A stretch of 64,000 bases of DNA from Plumapathes pennacea (Eukaryota; Cnidaria; Anthozoa; Antipatharia; Myriopathidae). The stretch lies in NCBI GenBank assembly GCA_964036295.1, contig OZ038471.1, positions 10,496,184 through 10,560,183 on the forward strand, read 5' to 3'. The notes under the pieces were generated by a model. The model was not told the DNA's origin. It saw only the letters and a list, made by a program, of their open reading frames with translations, and did no database searches. This document shows positions 1-11,237 of this stretch, piece after piece. Position 1 is the first letter of the stretch; the number at the start of each line of letters is the position of its first letter. Position numbers and translations under genes: made by a program.

Positions 1-174
1 TGAAGGCTTTACCCAGCAATCCCCGCTGCGCGTGGCCCTCGCCGCTGCGCGACGACGTGATTCTGTTCCGAGGTTCTTCCCAGCAAACCCCGCTGCGCGG
101 GGAGGTCGCCCCGTGAACGACATTCAAAAACGATATGTGTTCAGATTAGTACCCACGCAGGGCGTGGGAATTAT
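1..174. repeat. GC-rich minisatellite fragment
   Basis: Short degenerate units of the type CCCAGCAAACCCCGCTGCGC recur here about three times, ending in a unique tail (CAGATTAGTACCCACGCAGG) and the word GTGGGAATTATT. The same units and tail occur at 60320-60545, so both ends of the window carry one repeat family. The HSE element begins immediately after. No coding signal is credible. Confidence 0.7.
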
Positions 175-1607
175 TTTAGTTCTAGAATTCACCAAAATGA
201 TAATAATGGAGATCTAGAATTATTCCAACTTGTTGCAGAGAAATTTCTGGGAATTTCTAGAATTATTCTAGGTTATGCTAGAAATTTCTAGAATTTTTAA
301 TATGCTTTGAAATTATAATCCCTAGAAATGCAAGAACTAGCTTTAGAACAGCTTTAAAATAGTGAAAATAGGGACAAAACAGGCATAAAATCAGTTTATG
401 GGAAGTTATCGTGTAACGCATTTCTGTTTATTTGCGTCGGCTGGCCGTCAAAACATTGCGTAACGTCGGCTATTAAGAGTTTTCTCTTAGTAAATGAAGG
501 TTGGAAAATTGTTCGAGAAACTGTTAATAATTTGAGATAATTCGGGAAAAATGGGGATAGCGAACAGGACGTGATTATTTCACAGATCTCCACACAAAAG
601 AAGTATGCAGAAGGCACGGCCGTGAGCGCTTGGAAGACAAGAAACAGCAGTCGGAAAACTATAGGTTTCCGAAGATAAAAGTGTCTGATGATTCAGTATA
701 AAACGATACATAGGAGTACGACTATCTAATTTTGTAAACAATTTGCCTTCCAGCGTACACATGAAATAAGAACTCGATGCCGCCGGCGCTTCGTTAAATT
801 TCATGAAACTTGCCAATTTTAAGAATTGCAAGCCAACTCCCTTAAAGAATTGCTGACTTCGTTCCGCCACCATGGACACGCAAGTTACAAACATTCACGA
901 ATTTTCAAAAGTACGTTTGGGAAAAAAAAAGCAAAGATTTACGGCACTGTGCGAGTCGCAATTTGAATCACTTTGACGGCCAGAGGTGGATTTCAAAGAA
1001 GATTTACTAGAGATTTCATAATGCATTTGAAACACCCGTGCTATTTATACGGATAAAGCTTATACACAACTGACCTTAATTATCTTCGGTTCTTCTGTCG
1101 ACTCAGCTTGCCAAAGGTTTCAGCGCAAAACTTCAGTTTTTCTGCCCAGTTGCTTCATTTTGAGTTGATTTATGAATTGTTTTCCATGGTTAAACATTTG
1201 GGAAAAGCTTCATTCCTTAACTGCTTTTCCATTGCCACAGACTAGAAATTTCTCTCACAAATGAAAGAAACCCTCCTCGCTTGAGTTTGAAAAAGATAAA
1301 ATCAACAACATCGCGTCCGTGCTTACATTTTGGCGCTCAAAAGAGAGCGCTTCTAATTGGTTAATGTGACTCACTCCCAGTGCCAACGTGGGGCAACGAG
1401 AGGCCATTTTACACGTGAGGAAATATAGTTTGCGAACGTCATGTCAATTTAAAGGCGGTTAACTAAAATTATGAATATGGCTACCTGGTTGGAGCAATCT
1501 TCAGTAAAAAGAGATGGACCTGTGCAATTTTGGAAAAGCTGTTGCTACAATGTACGCCGTATGTTATGCGAATCATTTTCGTGGTTGAAATTAACTTCGG
1601 GAACAAA

Positions 1608-1699
1608 TCTCCATTGAAGACGAACTCAAAATAGACTATAAATTGTTGGAGCTAAACCAGGACACACCACAAAAACATGATAAGAGAATTCTGGTGGAG
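1608..1699 (+). pseudogene. exon-like block with splice donor, copy 1
   Basis: The frame reads ...SIEDELKIDYKLLELNQ... and ends in ...ILVE directly at a consensus 5' splice site (GAG|GTGAGT). The same block, in the same frame and with the same donor, is found at 29975-30066 and, more diverged, at 47093-47214 (SIEQELKSDHKLLEL...). Upstream a second small reading frame begins near 1513 (MDLCNFGKA). The parent protein is not recognised. It may be a captured host exon rather than an element gene. Confidence 0.4.
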
Positions 1700-3965
1700 G
1701 TGAGTTTGTTTTTTATTCTGATTCTAATATATTCCTGGAACTGCAGTACTTCCGGTACGACTTCTGTTATCTGGTGTTCATCTGGTAATGATGTGTATTT
1801 CAAATGGATTGTTGCATATCCCGGTGTACTTGTTTCACAAAAGCAATCTAAGTTTTCCATATAGTATTTTATTATTTTAGAGTGTAATAATATCATCTTC
1901 AAGTTTTTATGGTCATAAAGCATGGTGATTATATGCATTTCAGTTTTGTCAATGAGTTTTCTTGACTTTCATGGAACTTGGTTGTGAGATTTTGGGTTTC
2001 TTGTTATGGCTGGAGATTGAATTGTCTGCTATAAATCTGTTAGTTTCATTTTCAAGATCCTTGTTACAGTGTGATTCATTTCAGACAATATTGTGTGAAT
2101 CAAAATACAGTAGTCATTATTTTCCTTTGTAAGGCAGCTATTTAGGACTGGCCTACTAGATTTCAAAGATAGAAAGTATACAATCATCTGCTTTATGTAC
2201 ACACACCCTGGTTCAATGTTTCTGTTAGTCTTTTGTCTGATAATAAATTTGTAGTACATGAAGCAACTTCTCAGCATGATTGTATCATTCAGTTGTGCCC
2301 AGATAAAAGGTTTGTAAATTTAACAGTTCATGCAGATCATCAGAATGAAATTGAACTTCTGTTCCAGCTGCAGTTTTCAAATTATATAGGACATATTTTC
2401 TTCGATCCAGTTTGAATCACATGGTTTTTCACAGGTTACTTGAGAAAGATTTAAGGCAATGGTGTTTCACAGAGTTTTCACATGTCCACTTTAAATAGTT
2501 TTTCAATCATTTTTCTATCACAGGTTTAGCATGTGATTTGAAACAGACCATATTATTTCCATCTTCAATAAAACATTAATTTTTAAAATAAAACCTCTAG
2601 GCCCCTTATGTTTCTCAATCATTCATAAATGACATGCATGCCTATCTCCACAAAGGCTTTCAATTTAGCCCTCTTTAATGATGATTTAAACCGGTCTACA
2701 CCGGTGAAGCCTAGATGGGGCTATGCCTTCAACGTAACTAAATGCAAAATTATACACATCCAGAAAGCAGGATAATGACAGTCTTTATCTGACATCTTGC
2801 TAGACAATTTTTTAATGTGGCCAAACCATCACTGACCTGATATCACAGTGATCAATAACCTGTAGCAACCTGTGGTCTCTGTATACCAATATGACAGTCT
2901 GACAGTCTAAACTGATGGCAACCAGCACCAAGCAACCTTTCTACTGAATTACATTCTTCTCACAGATGGGGGATGAAAAATGTTTTAAAATGGGGCAATA
3001 TTAAATAATTGGCTCAGGACCAGTACAGCTGTCAGTCTTTAATCAATTGTCCCAAACTCAGTACAAATCATCAAAAAGCCATGTGCTCCATCCAGCCAAT
3101 GAGTAACTTTTTGTTATTATTTCATATTAATTTTGTATTGAAGTTTGTACAGTGTTCTGTGATGGCATATAGTAAACAGTTGGGGGACAGAGGTCTTATA
3201 GCTGGGATGTTTTTTTGTATTAAGAAGTAGATGGGCTTATACCCTGGATTCTGTGGTAGCTATTTTACTTTAAAATATGATTATGATAGCCTAATTTAAG
3301 AATATTTTACAAAGGAACTGGCCTTTACCTGAACTGCCTGGGGAAATATGGAGTAAAACAGTATATTTTATCATCATTTTTAGAAGAATAATATTAATCT
3401 TTTGTATTTAAATAGCCTATTTTGCATGCTATTTTTTCAGCTTGTCTTTGAGAAATAGAAATAAAATACACTACTTGAGTCTATCATGCTATAAATAGAA
3501 TTCAAATAGACTATTTTGCATGACTATTTAAGCTTGCTTTGAGAAAATAGCAATACACTACTTGGATGAAATTAAAACAAATAAGATAGATGCCCTATTT
3601 TCCTTGTAATATTTTAAATTAGTAATAGAATAGGACTTGGCACCAATAGAATAAGATAAAATTGTGCTACCATTAAGATAGCCATAAAATTAGATTAAAA
3701 TTAGATTGATTTTGCAAGGGATCAGCTAAAACCTCATTTTTATTTTTCAGAAATTCTAGCTTCTGAAAGAAATTTATGAGCTAGAAAAAACTTGAATTTT
3801 CTTAAGCAGACAAAATTCTAGAAAATTATGGCTTCTGAAAGAACTTGAAAGCTAGAAAAAACTGGAATTTTTGGGGCTACAAAACAATTTTTGAAATTTC
3901 TAGCTTCTGAAAGATTTTAGAACTAGAAAAAACTGGAATAGCTATCCAAAAAAGCTGGATAGGGA

Positions 3966-3996
3966 CTAGAAATTTCCAGAAACTTCTAGAATGTTC
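3966..3996. promoter_or_regulatory. heat-shock-element array, right end of HSE copy 1
   Basis: Six in-phase 5-bp units read GAA-nn-TTC-nn-GAA-nn-TTC-nn-GAA-nn-TTC, with spacers AT, CA, AC, TA and TG. This exceeds the three-unit minimum bound by an HSF1 trimer. It lies 16 bp inside the element terminus. The match is seen directly; binding is inference. Confidence 0.6.
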
Positions 3997-4025
3997 TAGA
4001 TAGCTCGAAAATCATTTGGCAAGGG

Positions 4026-4130
4026 TACTGCGCATTTGGATTTTTTTGCGAGTCGCGTTGCGTTATCATTCCCGTAAAACTCCCAGGAATTGGAGGTAGC
4101 TGCGCGCGTTATTTCTCCAGGAGCCAATGG
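4026..4130. other. unique spacer between two HSE-element ends
   Basis: About 105 bp of non-repetitive sequence sits between the right end of HSE copy 1 and an inverted left-end fragment. Both element ends are followed by the bases TAC (4026 and 4685). Nothing else is recognised. Confidence 0.4.
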
Positions 4131-4684
4131 ATTAAAAATTCTAGAAATTTCTAGCATAACCTAGAATAATTCTAGAAATTCCCAGAAATTTCTCTGCAAC
4201 AAGTTGGAATAATTCTAGATCTCCATTATTATCATTTTGGTGAATTCTAGAACTAAAATAATTCTAGAAATTTCTTGAATTAGTGCTGGAAAAATCCTAG
4301 AATAATCCAGCTTCATTCTTCTGGTTAATGCTAGAAATTTCCAGATTATACATTTCCAGAAATTGCTAGTTTTGGTGTTTCATATTTAACATCCTGGTAA
4401 TTTCCAGAAATTTCTTGATTTGGAGCTGGACTAATATTCTAGAAATGTCTTGAATAATCCAGCGTCATTATTCTGAGTTAATGCTAGAAACGTCCAGCCT
4501 AGAAATTTCCAGAAAATATTTATAGCTTTAATTTTGAATTTTGTTTCATTTAACATCCTGGAAATTTCTAAAAATTTCTAGTCTTAAAGCTGGAATAATT
4601 CAAGTAATTTCTAGAATTAAAGCTGGAAGAATTCCAGAAATATTCTAGAAAATTCTAGAATCATCCAGTTTCATTTCGCAAGGG
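4131..4684 (-). mobile_element. HSE element, inverted left-end fragment
   Basis: Reverse complement of 28150-28700, ending in TCATTTCGCAAGGG (4671-4684), the exact 14-bp TIR of copy 2. Only the left ~550 bp of the family is present, in head-to-tail opposition to copy 1. It includes a perfect HSE at 4643-4660. Confidence 0.85.
4632..4660. promoter_or_regulatory. heat-shock-element array in inverted fragment
   Basis: TTCCAGAA, then a 3-bp gap, then the perfect 18-mer TTC-TA-GAA-AA-TTC-TA-GAA at 4643-4660. Six pentamer units lie in 29 bp, close to the idealised HSE used for HSF binding studies. Confidence 0.6.
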
Positions 4685-4689
4685 TACGA

Positions 4690-5220
4690 CCTCGTCCCCA
4701 GTCCCTATCGCTGCTTAACCAATAACAAAGGCCGGATCGATCACGTGTGGCCCTGTAGTTTTACTCGCAATAAGAGAAATTAGATTGAACGAAGTAACTA
4801 CAGTATATCGTAGCTGTGTTTACGAAAATGGAAAACTGGAAAACTTGAAACTCAAAGCAAAGCTCGTCTTCAAAAGAGAAGGGAACAGGCACGGGCAAGG
4901 GGAAATCGTGAAACGATCGAACAGCGCCAAATACGTCTAGAGAAAAGACAACCATCATGTTATGACCGACAGCACGAAGCGTGCCGAAAAAACGACTCGG
5001 CAAAGAGAACAGCGCCTGAATGTAAATCGGGAGCTTCAGAAGCAAAAGCAGGCCGAAGAAAATACTCCGCAAAGAGAACAGCGCTTGAAAGCAAATCGGG
5101 AGCTTCAGACGCCGTTTTGTGTTAAATTCAGATAGTTATTCAGAAAGGACAAGCAACAAAGAGAAGGGAACAGGCACGGGCAAGGGGAAATCGAACAATC
5201 ACCGTGACAAATATATTCTA
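4690..5220 (+). pseudogene. Helitron-type N-terminal region, fragment
   Basis: The stretch 4725-5100 is homologous to 47570-47900: the shared lead-in GGCCGGATCGATCACGTGTG is followed by an ATG (4828) and a run of Arg/Gln/Glu-rich repeats (ARARGNRETIEQRQIRLEKR, then TPQREQRLKANRELQ in another frame). Helitron helicase-like proteins commonly start with such RRAQETPEQRQ-type repeats. At least two frame breaks occur (a stop six codons after the ATG and a shift near 4985). No Rep or helicase domain follows. Decayed. Confidence 0.55.
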
Positions 5221-5309
5221 TCCCTTTGTAACTCGATCACTTCAAGAATATATTAAAATTTACATGCTGATCATTTTCCCTCGAGATATTGCTTTACTAC
5301 TTTTTCTGT

Positions 5310-5892
5310 CGCAGTTCAGAGCACTTTTTCAAAAAACATTTCTATGTCCGGTATAACTCAGATTTGCACACGAATTCGGGAAGATCTAGAAGTGTTGGTC
5401 TTATTTAGAAAATAAAAGTTAGTTTGGTACTTTTAATATCTCGAAAGAACTAACGCGACTAATTTTGCCAAATTCACAACGTCGAATTGTAAACAACGTG
5501 CAACGATCAATTCACACTTTCAGATAAACTCGAACAAAAACTTTGCCCTGCACCTCAAACTTGGCACAAAACTATAATAAGTTTAACTTTCAATACAACC
5601 GGTTAACGATTGATTTATGTGGTTTTTCCTATCAAAATGCCTCTTCAACTCAGTAGTCGACAAGCACTAGCTGATTGCTTCACTTTCTTTACCAATTTTC
5701 ACCTCATTTTGCTTTATTCTGCTACAATATAGCACAAATATGTTTCCAAAGATGTCCATGTTGCTTTAAGAGCTCTTTCTTGTAAAAAATGAAAGAGTCA
5801 TACAGTCAAAATATACGCGCCGACGTCGCCGTGCGTTCGTTATTGGTGTCACGCAACCTTAAAACTCAGCGAAATATGTTTATTATATCTAG
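5310..5892 (+). repeat. element D, left terminal inverted repeat
   Basis: About 580 bp that is the reverse complement of 16735-17312 with scattered differences, e.g. GAAAGAGTCATACAGTCAAA here pairs with TTTGACTGTATGACTCTTTC there. The match stops abruptly at about 5893, where repeat S1 begins, and on the other arm at 16735. It marks an older element into which the S1, SINE and A layers inserted. No D-encoded gene was recognised. Confidence 0.75.
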
Positions 5893-6019
5893 TTGCTCGC
5901 GGGGCGTGGCCGCATGGAGCTTAAAAATGGAAATTTTTTGTTTTCGGTGTTTTTCTTTTCTGGGTCGAGAATCAGCACACGGTGATTGGTTCATATTATT
6001 ACGTGATATGCGATGACGT
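5893..6019 (+). mobile_element. S1 element, 5' part
   Basis: Starts TTGCTCGCGGGGCG and contains the family block GGGTCGAGAATCAGCACACG...GTGATTGGTTCATATTAT...GATGACGTA. The same block occurs inverted at 33440-33575 (S2) and 45752-45912 (S4), and direct at 41985-42070 (S3). S1 resumes at 13672 with ATTGACTTCGCTAAAC, exactly where the intact S2 continues, so 6020-13671 is an insertion into S1. Confidence 0.7.
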
Positions 6020-6028
6020 AAACCGCCG

Positions 6029-6156
6029 CCCGGTTGGCTCAGTTGGTTGAGTACCGGTGTTTCGTGCTGGAGGTCGCGGGTTCAAACCCCGGCCGGACCA
6101 GCACTCAGGGTCTTAAGAGCGCTCGACGGTATCCGTCGAGAATCAAAGTTCACCGA
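6029..6156 (+). mobile_element. tRNA-derived SINE head
   Basis: The block GGTTGGCTCAGTTGGTTGAG (box A) and GGGTTCAAACCCCGG (box B) form a tRNA-like cloverleaf ending CCGGACCA, a SINE head common in corals. It is followed by a unique region rather than a tRNA terminator. The anticodon stem is imperfect and the acceptor pairing is incomplete, so it is not a functional tRNA gene. The likely SINE tail is 13524-13671, split from this head by transposon A. Confidence 0.65.
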
Positions 6157-6500
6157 CCATTTTTTCGAATCGCTCATATTTACTCCAGAGATACCCTTTG
6201 GTGACCTTTTTTCAAAATGAAATGAAAGAGTTCCGGCGATGTTTATTTTTTAGAAAAATCGCGAAATTCTGATCGCGCGCCAAAAGTGGCGATTTTCGCG
6301 TCACCTTTTGTGTGGATTATGTGCGAAAGGAAAACGTTACTGAAGTCTACAGAGATATCCGATTCGATTCAATTTACTCAGAGCAGCTAGACATTCCCTC
6401 TTCTACATTCAAGAGCATTCAAAGTATCCGTATTGAATTAAATGACGATGTTTCAAGACTTTTTATGAACATCATTTAAAAGCGCCGAACCATTACTTAA
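6157..6500 (+). repeat. Transposon A left TIR
   Basis: Pairs with 13190-13523 as reverse complement. Recognisable landmarks are GGTATCTCTGGAGTAAATAT on the right arm and its complement at 6177-6196, plus a shared TGTGTGGATTATGTGCGAAA block. Confidence 0.8.
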
Positions 6501-7355
6501 AAATAGTCCATTTTCAACGCGCTTAAATCGCTCACTTTTTTCCAATCCTAATTGAAAGAGTCAAAGTATCATTCCCAAGCATCCGCCATGAGAAATACCA
6601 GCCTCTAACTCGGAAAGCTTCTGACCGAGAAAACCACTTTTATTTGCATGACTTCCGGTCAACTGACCGGAAATTTATTCATGACCGAGAAGTCAACAAA
6701 ACTCGTTTCCGTGGCTAAGAATTTCCAAAACATACATGGTGTCTAAAGAATCGTACGCCGGCGCAAAAGACAAATAATCTAACAGTTGAACCAGTCTATC
6801 CTCGAGCTTTTTCTCAAATAACTTTAGCTTTCGTGTTTACCGGGAAAAGAATGTTGACATTGAGCGTCGCCAAGTCACGCAATCTAGTCAAGTCGCGAAA
6901 CGAAATCGACCGCAACACTAGCCAACCCTGGTGAAGTGAATGCTGTTTTCATGGCACAGGTGAAACATTCGATTTGGCTACACAACGAGATAGTTTCGGA
7001 AATGGGAAATCTCTGGAATGCTGTTTTCGTGCACTTTGGGTTTGGCACAGTATGGAAATGGCGCCTACAACCAAGAAAGCATTTTCAAGGTTATACTCCT
7101 GTCAGATTTGGAGACAATATTGGTCTTGAAATGCTAGTTCAAACTCAGAAAAGAAAACAACAACAGGGCACACAAGGCATCATTCCGGAAAGTGCCCCTA
7201 ACATGAATGAGAATGTCTGATCCGAATAAATCACAAGCACAAAACCAGCGCGCGAAGTTCCTTTGGTAACCGCAACCAAGTTTCTATGTTCTGCTAGGGC
7301 CAGATAGGGTGCTCTCTTGCGCACAGGTGGAGACGGCACATCGAGACCAAATCTT
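6501..7355. other. subterminal region of transposon A, 3' side of gene
   Basis: Includes an indel segment (6501-6724) absent from the other arm, the inner TIR block 6725-6800, and about 550 bp with no recognised feature before the stop side of the gene. Possible 3' UTR and polyadenylation region of the minus-strand gene. Confidence 0.4.
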
Positions 7356-8168
7356 TCACACATTTGCTGGAGCAGTGGAAGCTTCAACAGCTTTGATGGT
7401 ATCCTCTACAGCCATAGAGCAGAGGTCATACTGATCGTACACTAGTAGGTGTTGAAGCTCGATGGTTAGGGCCGCTTCTTTGGCCTCACTGAAGTTCGAC
7501 TCCTCTTCCGACGCCACGATATCCATCTCGTCGACAATTTGTGTGTCTTTCTGTCGCGCTAAGGCACTTTGTCGAGAATTTTTTCTCGGGAAAAAGGAGG
7601 CCACCTGTGATGTTGTCAGAAACTCTGACGATTGGAAAAGGCGTACACCGATTTCACTGCCACGCGCTCTCCTCATCTCTCGCGCAACCATTTCAGCGTC
7701 AAGTTTGCGCCCAGTTATTTGGCCATTCCTAAATTTTGCTTGCAGATACTTCTTCTGTTTGTTGCTGAAACAATGTGCGTTTCTTATTGCCTTGAGCGCC
7801 CACCCTTCTTGTGGAATCCTGAAGGCGCCTTCTTGACTTGGCGTGGTTTTGAGTGTTGCTGGCACACTGAAGCCTTCTTCCAAATGCTCCTTGTATCCCA
7901 TCTTTGCCAGATCCATTAAAGAATATTTCTCTGGAGACTGGGTGTATTTTTCTAGAGAAATATGTCTTTCCAAGGCAGATAGTCTTAGAAAAACGCGCAC
8001 GCAGCTGCTGTTGGGGCAGTAGTATACTCCATTCTGAGAGTTGGGGTCTTCTGGCTGCTCTTCAACCGAATCCAGAGATGCTGTTGGTGATGTCGTTGGT
8101 TTTTTCTTATCTTTATATTTGCTGAAGGCCCTGAAATCTCCTTCAGAAAAGGTTTCCTCTATGAGCAT
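7356..8168 (-). CDS. DDE-like transposon gene A, C-terminal exon: C2H2 finger and GWALK domain
   Basis: A 270-residue open frame. Around residues 49-72 a C2H2-type finger, CPNSSCVRVFLRLSALERH, is visible. From about residue 122 comes a conserved block starting GWALK, with YLQAKF, TGRKLD, MRRAR, LF and FLTTSQVASFF. The same order occurs in gene B (23389-24432: CSEPGCTATF..., GWALQK, YLEAKF, TGRKQD, MRAAR, WLTRTQIQSYFSR). I know this GWALK...TGRK...SYFSRL domain as recurrent in unannotated cnidarian and fish multi-copy proteins; its function is not known to me. It probably supplies DNA binding. The open frame is intact, suggesting this is the youngest or best-kept exon. Confidence 0.7.
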   Translation of the reverse strand: MLIEETFSEGDFRAFSKYKDKKKPTTSPTASLDSVEEQPEDPNSQNGVYYCPNSSCVRVFLRLSALERHISLEKYTQSPEKYSLMDLAKMGYKEHLEEGFSVPATLKTTPSQEGAFRIPQEGWALKAIRNAHCFSNKQKKYLQAKFRNGQITGRKLDAEMVAREMRRARGSEIGVRLFQSSEFLTTSQVASFFPRKNSRQSALARQKDTQIVDEMDIVASEEESNFSEAKEAALTIELQHLLVYDQYDLCSMAVEDTIKAVEASTAPANV

Positions 8169-8489
8169 GCATGCAGAACCTGAAAGATAAATATAAGTAG
8201 TCTACAAAGTTTATTTTTCATTACGTCTCAGTTGCTTTTCCCGAACCAGGCGTGCGTAATATTTTCCAGGCCTTTGAAAAAGGTTCTCCTTGCGTTGCTC
8301 GTGTGAGAAAATTGCCTTAGCACTACCATTCGGTTTTCAAAGTGAACAAGGAACGCCCACATAGTGGAATATAGTAAAACAAGGCAGAGCAGAGCAAAGC
8401 ATTACTAGCCTCATTTAATAACTTACCAGGCGTTGGTTTGTCAGGTTTGATTGTCTTTCCTCTGCCAACACCGTATACACGCCAACAAG

Positions 8490-9412
8490 TCAGAGATCCA
8501 TCAGCGCTAAACTCAAAGTTGTTGAGCTAGTAATTCCTGCTATGGACTGTGACTCATCAGGAGTTTCAGTGATTGTGTCAAGACAAACAACTCGTACTCC
8601 AGCTATTCCTCCATGCGCACTCTTCAAATCAGTGGCCGTACAGACATCATTCCCTTCATTTATAAAGGCCCTAACATGGCCTTTGCATGTTGCAGCCAGG
8701 CAATCCGCAGCTCCTTTCCCACTTTGAGGATCACTGAAGTCGACGCGGGCTACTTGTACCCCACTGTTGGCAGCTATTTCCCGACACGCTAATATCGTGC
8801 GGGAGGAGTGGTAGCACCCAGCGTTGTCTTGTCGAAAGAAGGCTTTTCTCAAAACAGGGTGCTCTTTCTTCAAAGTAGTCAAGACGTGCTGCATGATAGA
8901 GGCCACGGCGGAACTCCCCTGAGCACACGACTGGATGACATGGATGGAGCCCTGCCATTGTACTTCTTCCTGTGCTCTTCTGTACACCACGGAAATGTGC
9001 CACGATATACCACGCTTTCCAAACCAGTCTGTTTGTGACTCTCTGTATTTCTGAGGCAAAAACTTCATAGCCCAGTCATTGACAATGAAGACTGCCTCAG
9101 GATCGAGATTTTGGATGGCATCCAAACGAGCCTGGTCTTGGTGTGTGGATCTTAGTAAATGGCTTTTCCATGACTGGATGGCAAGTGTGGCAGAGGTGAT
9201 ACGGTACATTGCTTCATCTTTGTCGTCTTCTGAGGCAAAAGGGGTTTCACTGACTGCTGACGAGATGCCTTGTATAAAGCCAAATCCAGACTTTGACATC
9301 GCTCGCAACAATCGTCATGGCTGTGGTGACACTTCCGCTGGAGTTCGTGGCTGGTGCTATCACTAAGTGCGTAGACACTGCAGTGAGTTGCAATGGTGGA
9401 TGACGTGCTCAC
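8490..9412 (-). CDS. DDE-like transposon gene A, zinc module and catalytic-like core
   Basis: The upstream part (9412-9300) carries a Cys/His cluster, CHHSHDDCCERC, conserved in B as CDHDHNIICNQC. After a frame change near 9270-9300 the main frame (8490-9311) has the ordered motifs NDWAMKF, WFGKRGISWH, FRQDNAGCYH and FSDPQSGKGAAD. The two Asp residues in DWAMK and QDNAG, plus the acidic residue after the GK motif, look like the D-D-D/E triad of an RNase H-fold transposase (compare DNCxGQNKN...GKGxxD of MULE/Sola-type families). That assignment is inference. Gene B has lost the second Asp. The frame break makes A a probable pseudogene unless an intron lies there. Confidence 0.6.
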
Positions 9413-9588
9413 GTGGACCGAAAAGGAAACCGAGAAATACAGGCGGTTTTTTCAAAATAAGATTTATCAAGTCATAGACGGTATCTCTGACCAATGTACA
9501 TAATATACACGATAACTGTAAAATATCCATAATTACTCATCACCATGATATAAATATAATTCGCTCCATCTCGTCTACATGCATGTAT

Positions 9589-10105
9589 CTATGCAAAACG
9601 AATGAAAATTGTCACCTTAAAGTCGCCCTTCAAATATGATTTAGCGGCCTTCAGTAGTTCCATGTGCTGCACTTCCCATTCCTTGCCCAAGTCAAGTTCA
9701 CCCAGTTGGCGGACAACGCTTTTGATCATCAAAGGAACGCGCACCATCAGCAGCAAAGTAATCCAAACCTTGGAGAGATTTGCGTACAGATGCCTTGCAC
9801 TCTGATAATACACGGAATATTGTGCGCTCACCAAATGGCTTAAAGCCCGTCTCACTGCAATACTGCATATACTGGCGAGCAATTCTCTGTGGTATCATTG
9901 TCCTGATGACAAAAGGTATTTCTGGAATTTCACCCGAGGATAGCTTGAGGGTTTTCTGACCAAAAGGTAAATCTTGAATTAAGTGCGGACTGGTTATAAA
10001 AGTCAAGAAGTGGTCAAGTTGTCCTCGGTTAACCCTTATCCTCGGGGTTGGATGGTGTGGTATAGGTGCACTTGGACCATGCTGTAGTCGGTGGAGGTTG
10101 GCCAA
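9589..10105 (-). pseudogene. DDE-like transposon gene A, central helical exon
   Basis: The frame 10105-9698 contains RIRVNRGQLDHFLTF, QDLPFGQKTLKLSSGE, PFVIRTMIPQRIARQY and KSLQGLDYFAADGA. After a frame shift near 9735 the frame 9882-9589 continues LGELDLGKEWEVQHMELLKA... to a GTGACA donor (about 9617). Gene B has the same order (VAFGTRTLKL, NVIRTVTRSTMVAQYQ, ALQGLDNIATDGA). Mostly helical; perhaps a DNA-binding or oligomerisation region. The family is unnamed to me. Confidence 0.6.
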
Positions 10106-10122
10106 GGTGTAACGATATCTTG

Positions 10123-10680
10123 TTAGGCCAAGATATCTTTGTACTTTGTAACACCTGCCATAATAGACAAAATTTCGCTTCTGCTCTGCCAGCCCTGGGC
10201 TTGATGGTATGCCTCTGCTAGAGCCTGAAGGTATTTCCGAGTTGGTGGTAACAGTTCATCCAGGGCTAGTGCTTTGTTCATGGCTGGCGACGAGACAATG
10301 GCTTGCCAGAGACTGCCCGCATCATTTGGGCTGAGAGTGCCAAGAACCGACGAAACAATTTTTGCCGCTCGCTTGGTGTAACGCTTTTTTGTGGTCGTGC
10401 TTGCCAGATCCCATTCCAACCATGGTTGTCTCACAGACGCAATGTTTTGGGAAGCGATGTACTCGTTCAACTTCTCGCGTGGAGTGTCTGTAGTAGATAG
10501 AGCTTCGTCACTTGCGGTTGAAGGAGACTACCAGTGTCTGGACTGAGAAAAGCATCATCACCTGTATGACTGGACAAAATTTCCAGACAGCCTAGCTCAG
10601 TAGTAAGGAATTCTACATCAAAAGGGGATTCACTTCCACTTTCCTCGTTTGAGGGGCTTGTATCATCGGTTGTCTATGAG
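10123..10680 (-). pseudogene. DDE-like transposon gene A, acidic linker and helical segment
   Basis: From 10680 the frame is acidic and Ser/Thr-rich (TSPSNEESGSESPFDVEF), then shifts near 10480 into NEYIASQNIASVRQPWLEW...KRAAKIVSSVLGTLSPNDAGSLW, ending in LSIMAGVTKYKDILA. Gene B has the matching SAIAPADGNRLFQEVQRS...LLSIYA at 27802-28042. It reads as a flexible linker joined to a helical dimerisation-like segment; that role is inference. Confidence 0.5.
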
Positions 10681-11237
10681 ATAAAATATTATTTATCTAT
10701 TATATATATATATTACTTATTATTTAAAAAAGAATGGTGTTCTCAGCTTGATGTGAAACATCTGATTTACGCAAATTGCCAACTTGAGCCCAAAGGTAAA
10801 CGTCGTCTTGTCAAGAGAACATCTGCAGAAACAAAAAATTGTTATATTTAATACCCACTTCGACTTGAATTTTTGGACAAGATGCTCCTGTTGTCGGAAA
10901 TTCCTCGACAGTATGCTGACCAATTGACCTCCCCGGCTGTCAGTTGGTTTTGGCTGATAAATACTTTGCACTGTTTGCAAATTGCTGAAACATAAAAACA
11001 GAAGCAGAATCAGCGAGTCTGAACGTTGAGTTCTGGAAAACTAATCTTTATATTCAATTACGATTTCGAATTTTCTCTCAAGAGGAATTTTGTATGCTAA
11101 AGCAGGAGAATAAGCTCATTCATATGCCTTGCGTTCAATCGATACCGTGGTACTCAAGCTATTACTGCATGTATTGGAGCTATGGCAACATTATGCGTTA
11201 CAACAAGTAGCTCGAGGTGCCGAAGCTACATTCAGTT

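Larger units (their letters stand above)
175..4025 (+). mobile_element. HSE element, copy 1 (left end truncated)
   Basis: Collinear with 28583-31826 plus 33576-34222, with high identity and small indels, so it is one repeat family. The right end is TCATTTGGCAAGGG at 4012-4025, matching the perfect 14-bp terminus of copy 2 with one change. The left end is missing: copy 2 starts with about 430 bp of CTAGAA-rich sequence that is absent before 175 and is replaced by the minisatellite. The flanks of the body carry many CTAGAAATTTCTAG-like words. The interior has a small ATG exon in a Kozak-like context at 871 (MDTQVTNIHEFSK followed by GTACG) and an exon-like block ending at a GTGAGT donor at 1700. 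No transposase is recognised, so it is probably non-autonomous or carries captured exons. Confidence 0.85.

Noticed and set aside
32-217. short frame at the window start
   Set aside because: Lies across the minisatellite and the HSE element boundary; repeats elsewhere do not keep it.
6029-6105. tRNA-like sequence as a functional tRNA gene
   Set aside because: Acceptor and anticodon stems pair poorly and it continues into SINE body sequence; annotated as a SINE head.
7462-8125. plus-strand frames opposite gene A
   Set aside because: Antisense shadows of the conserved minus-strand exon, with no motif of their own.
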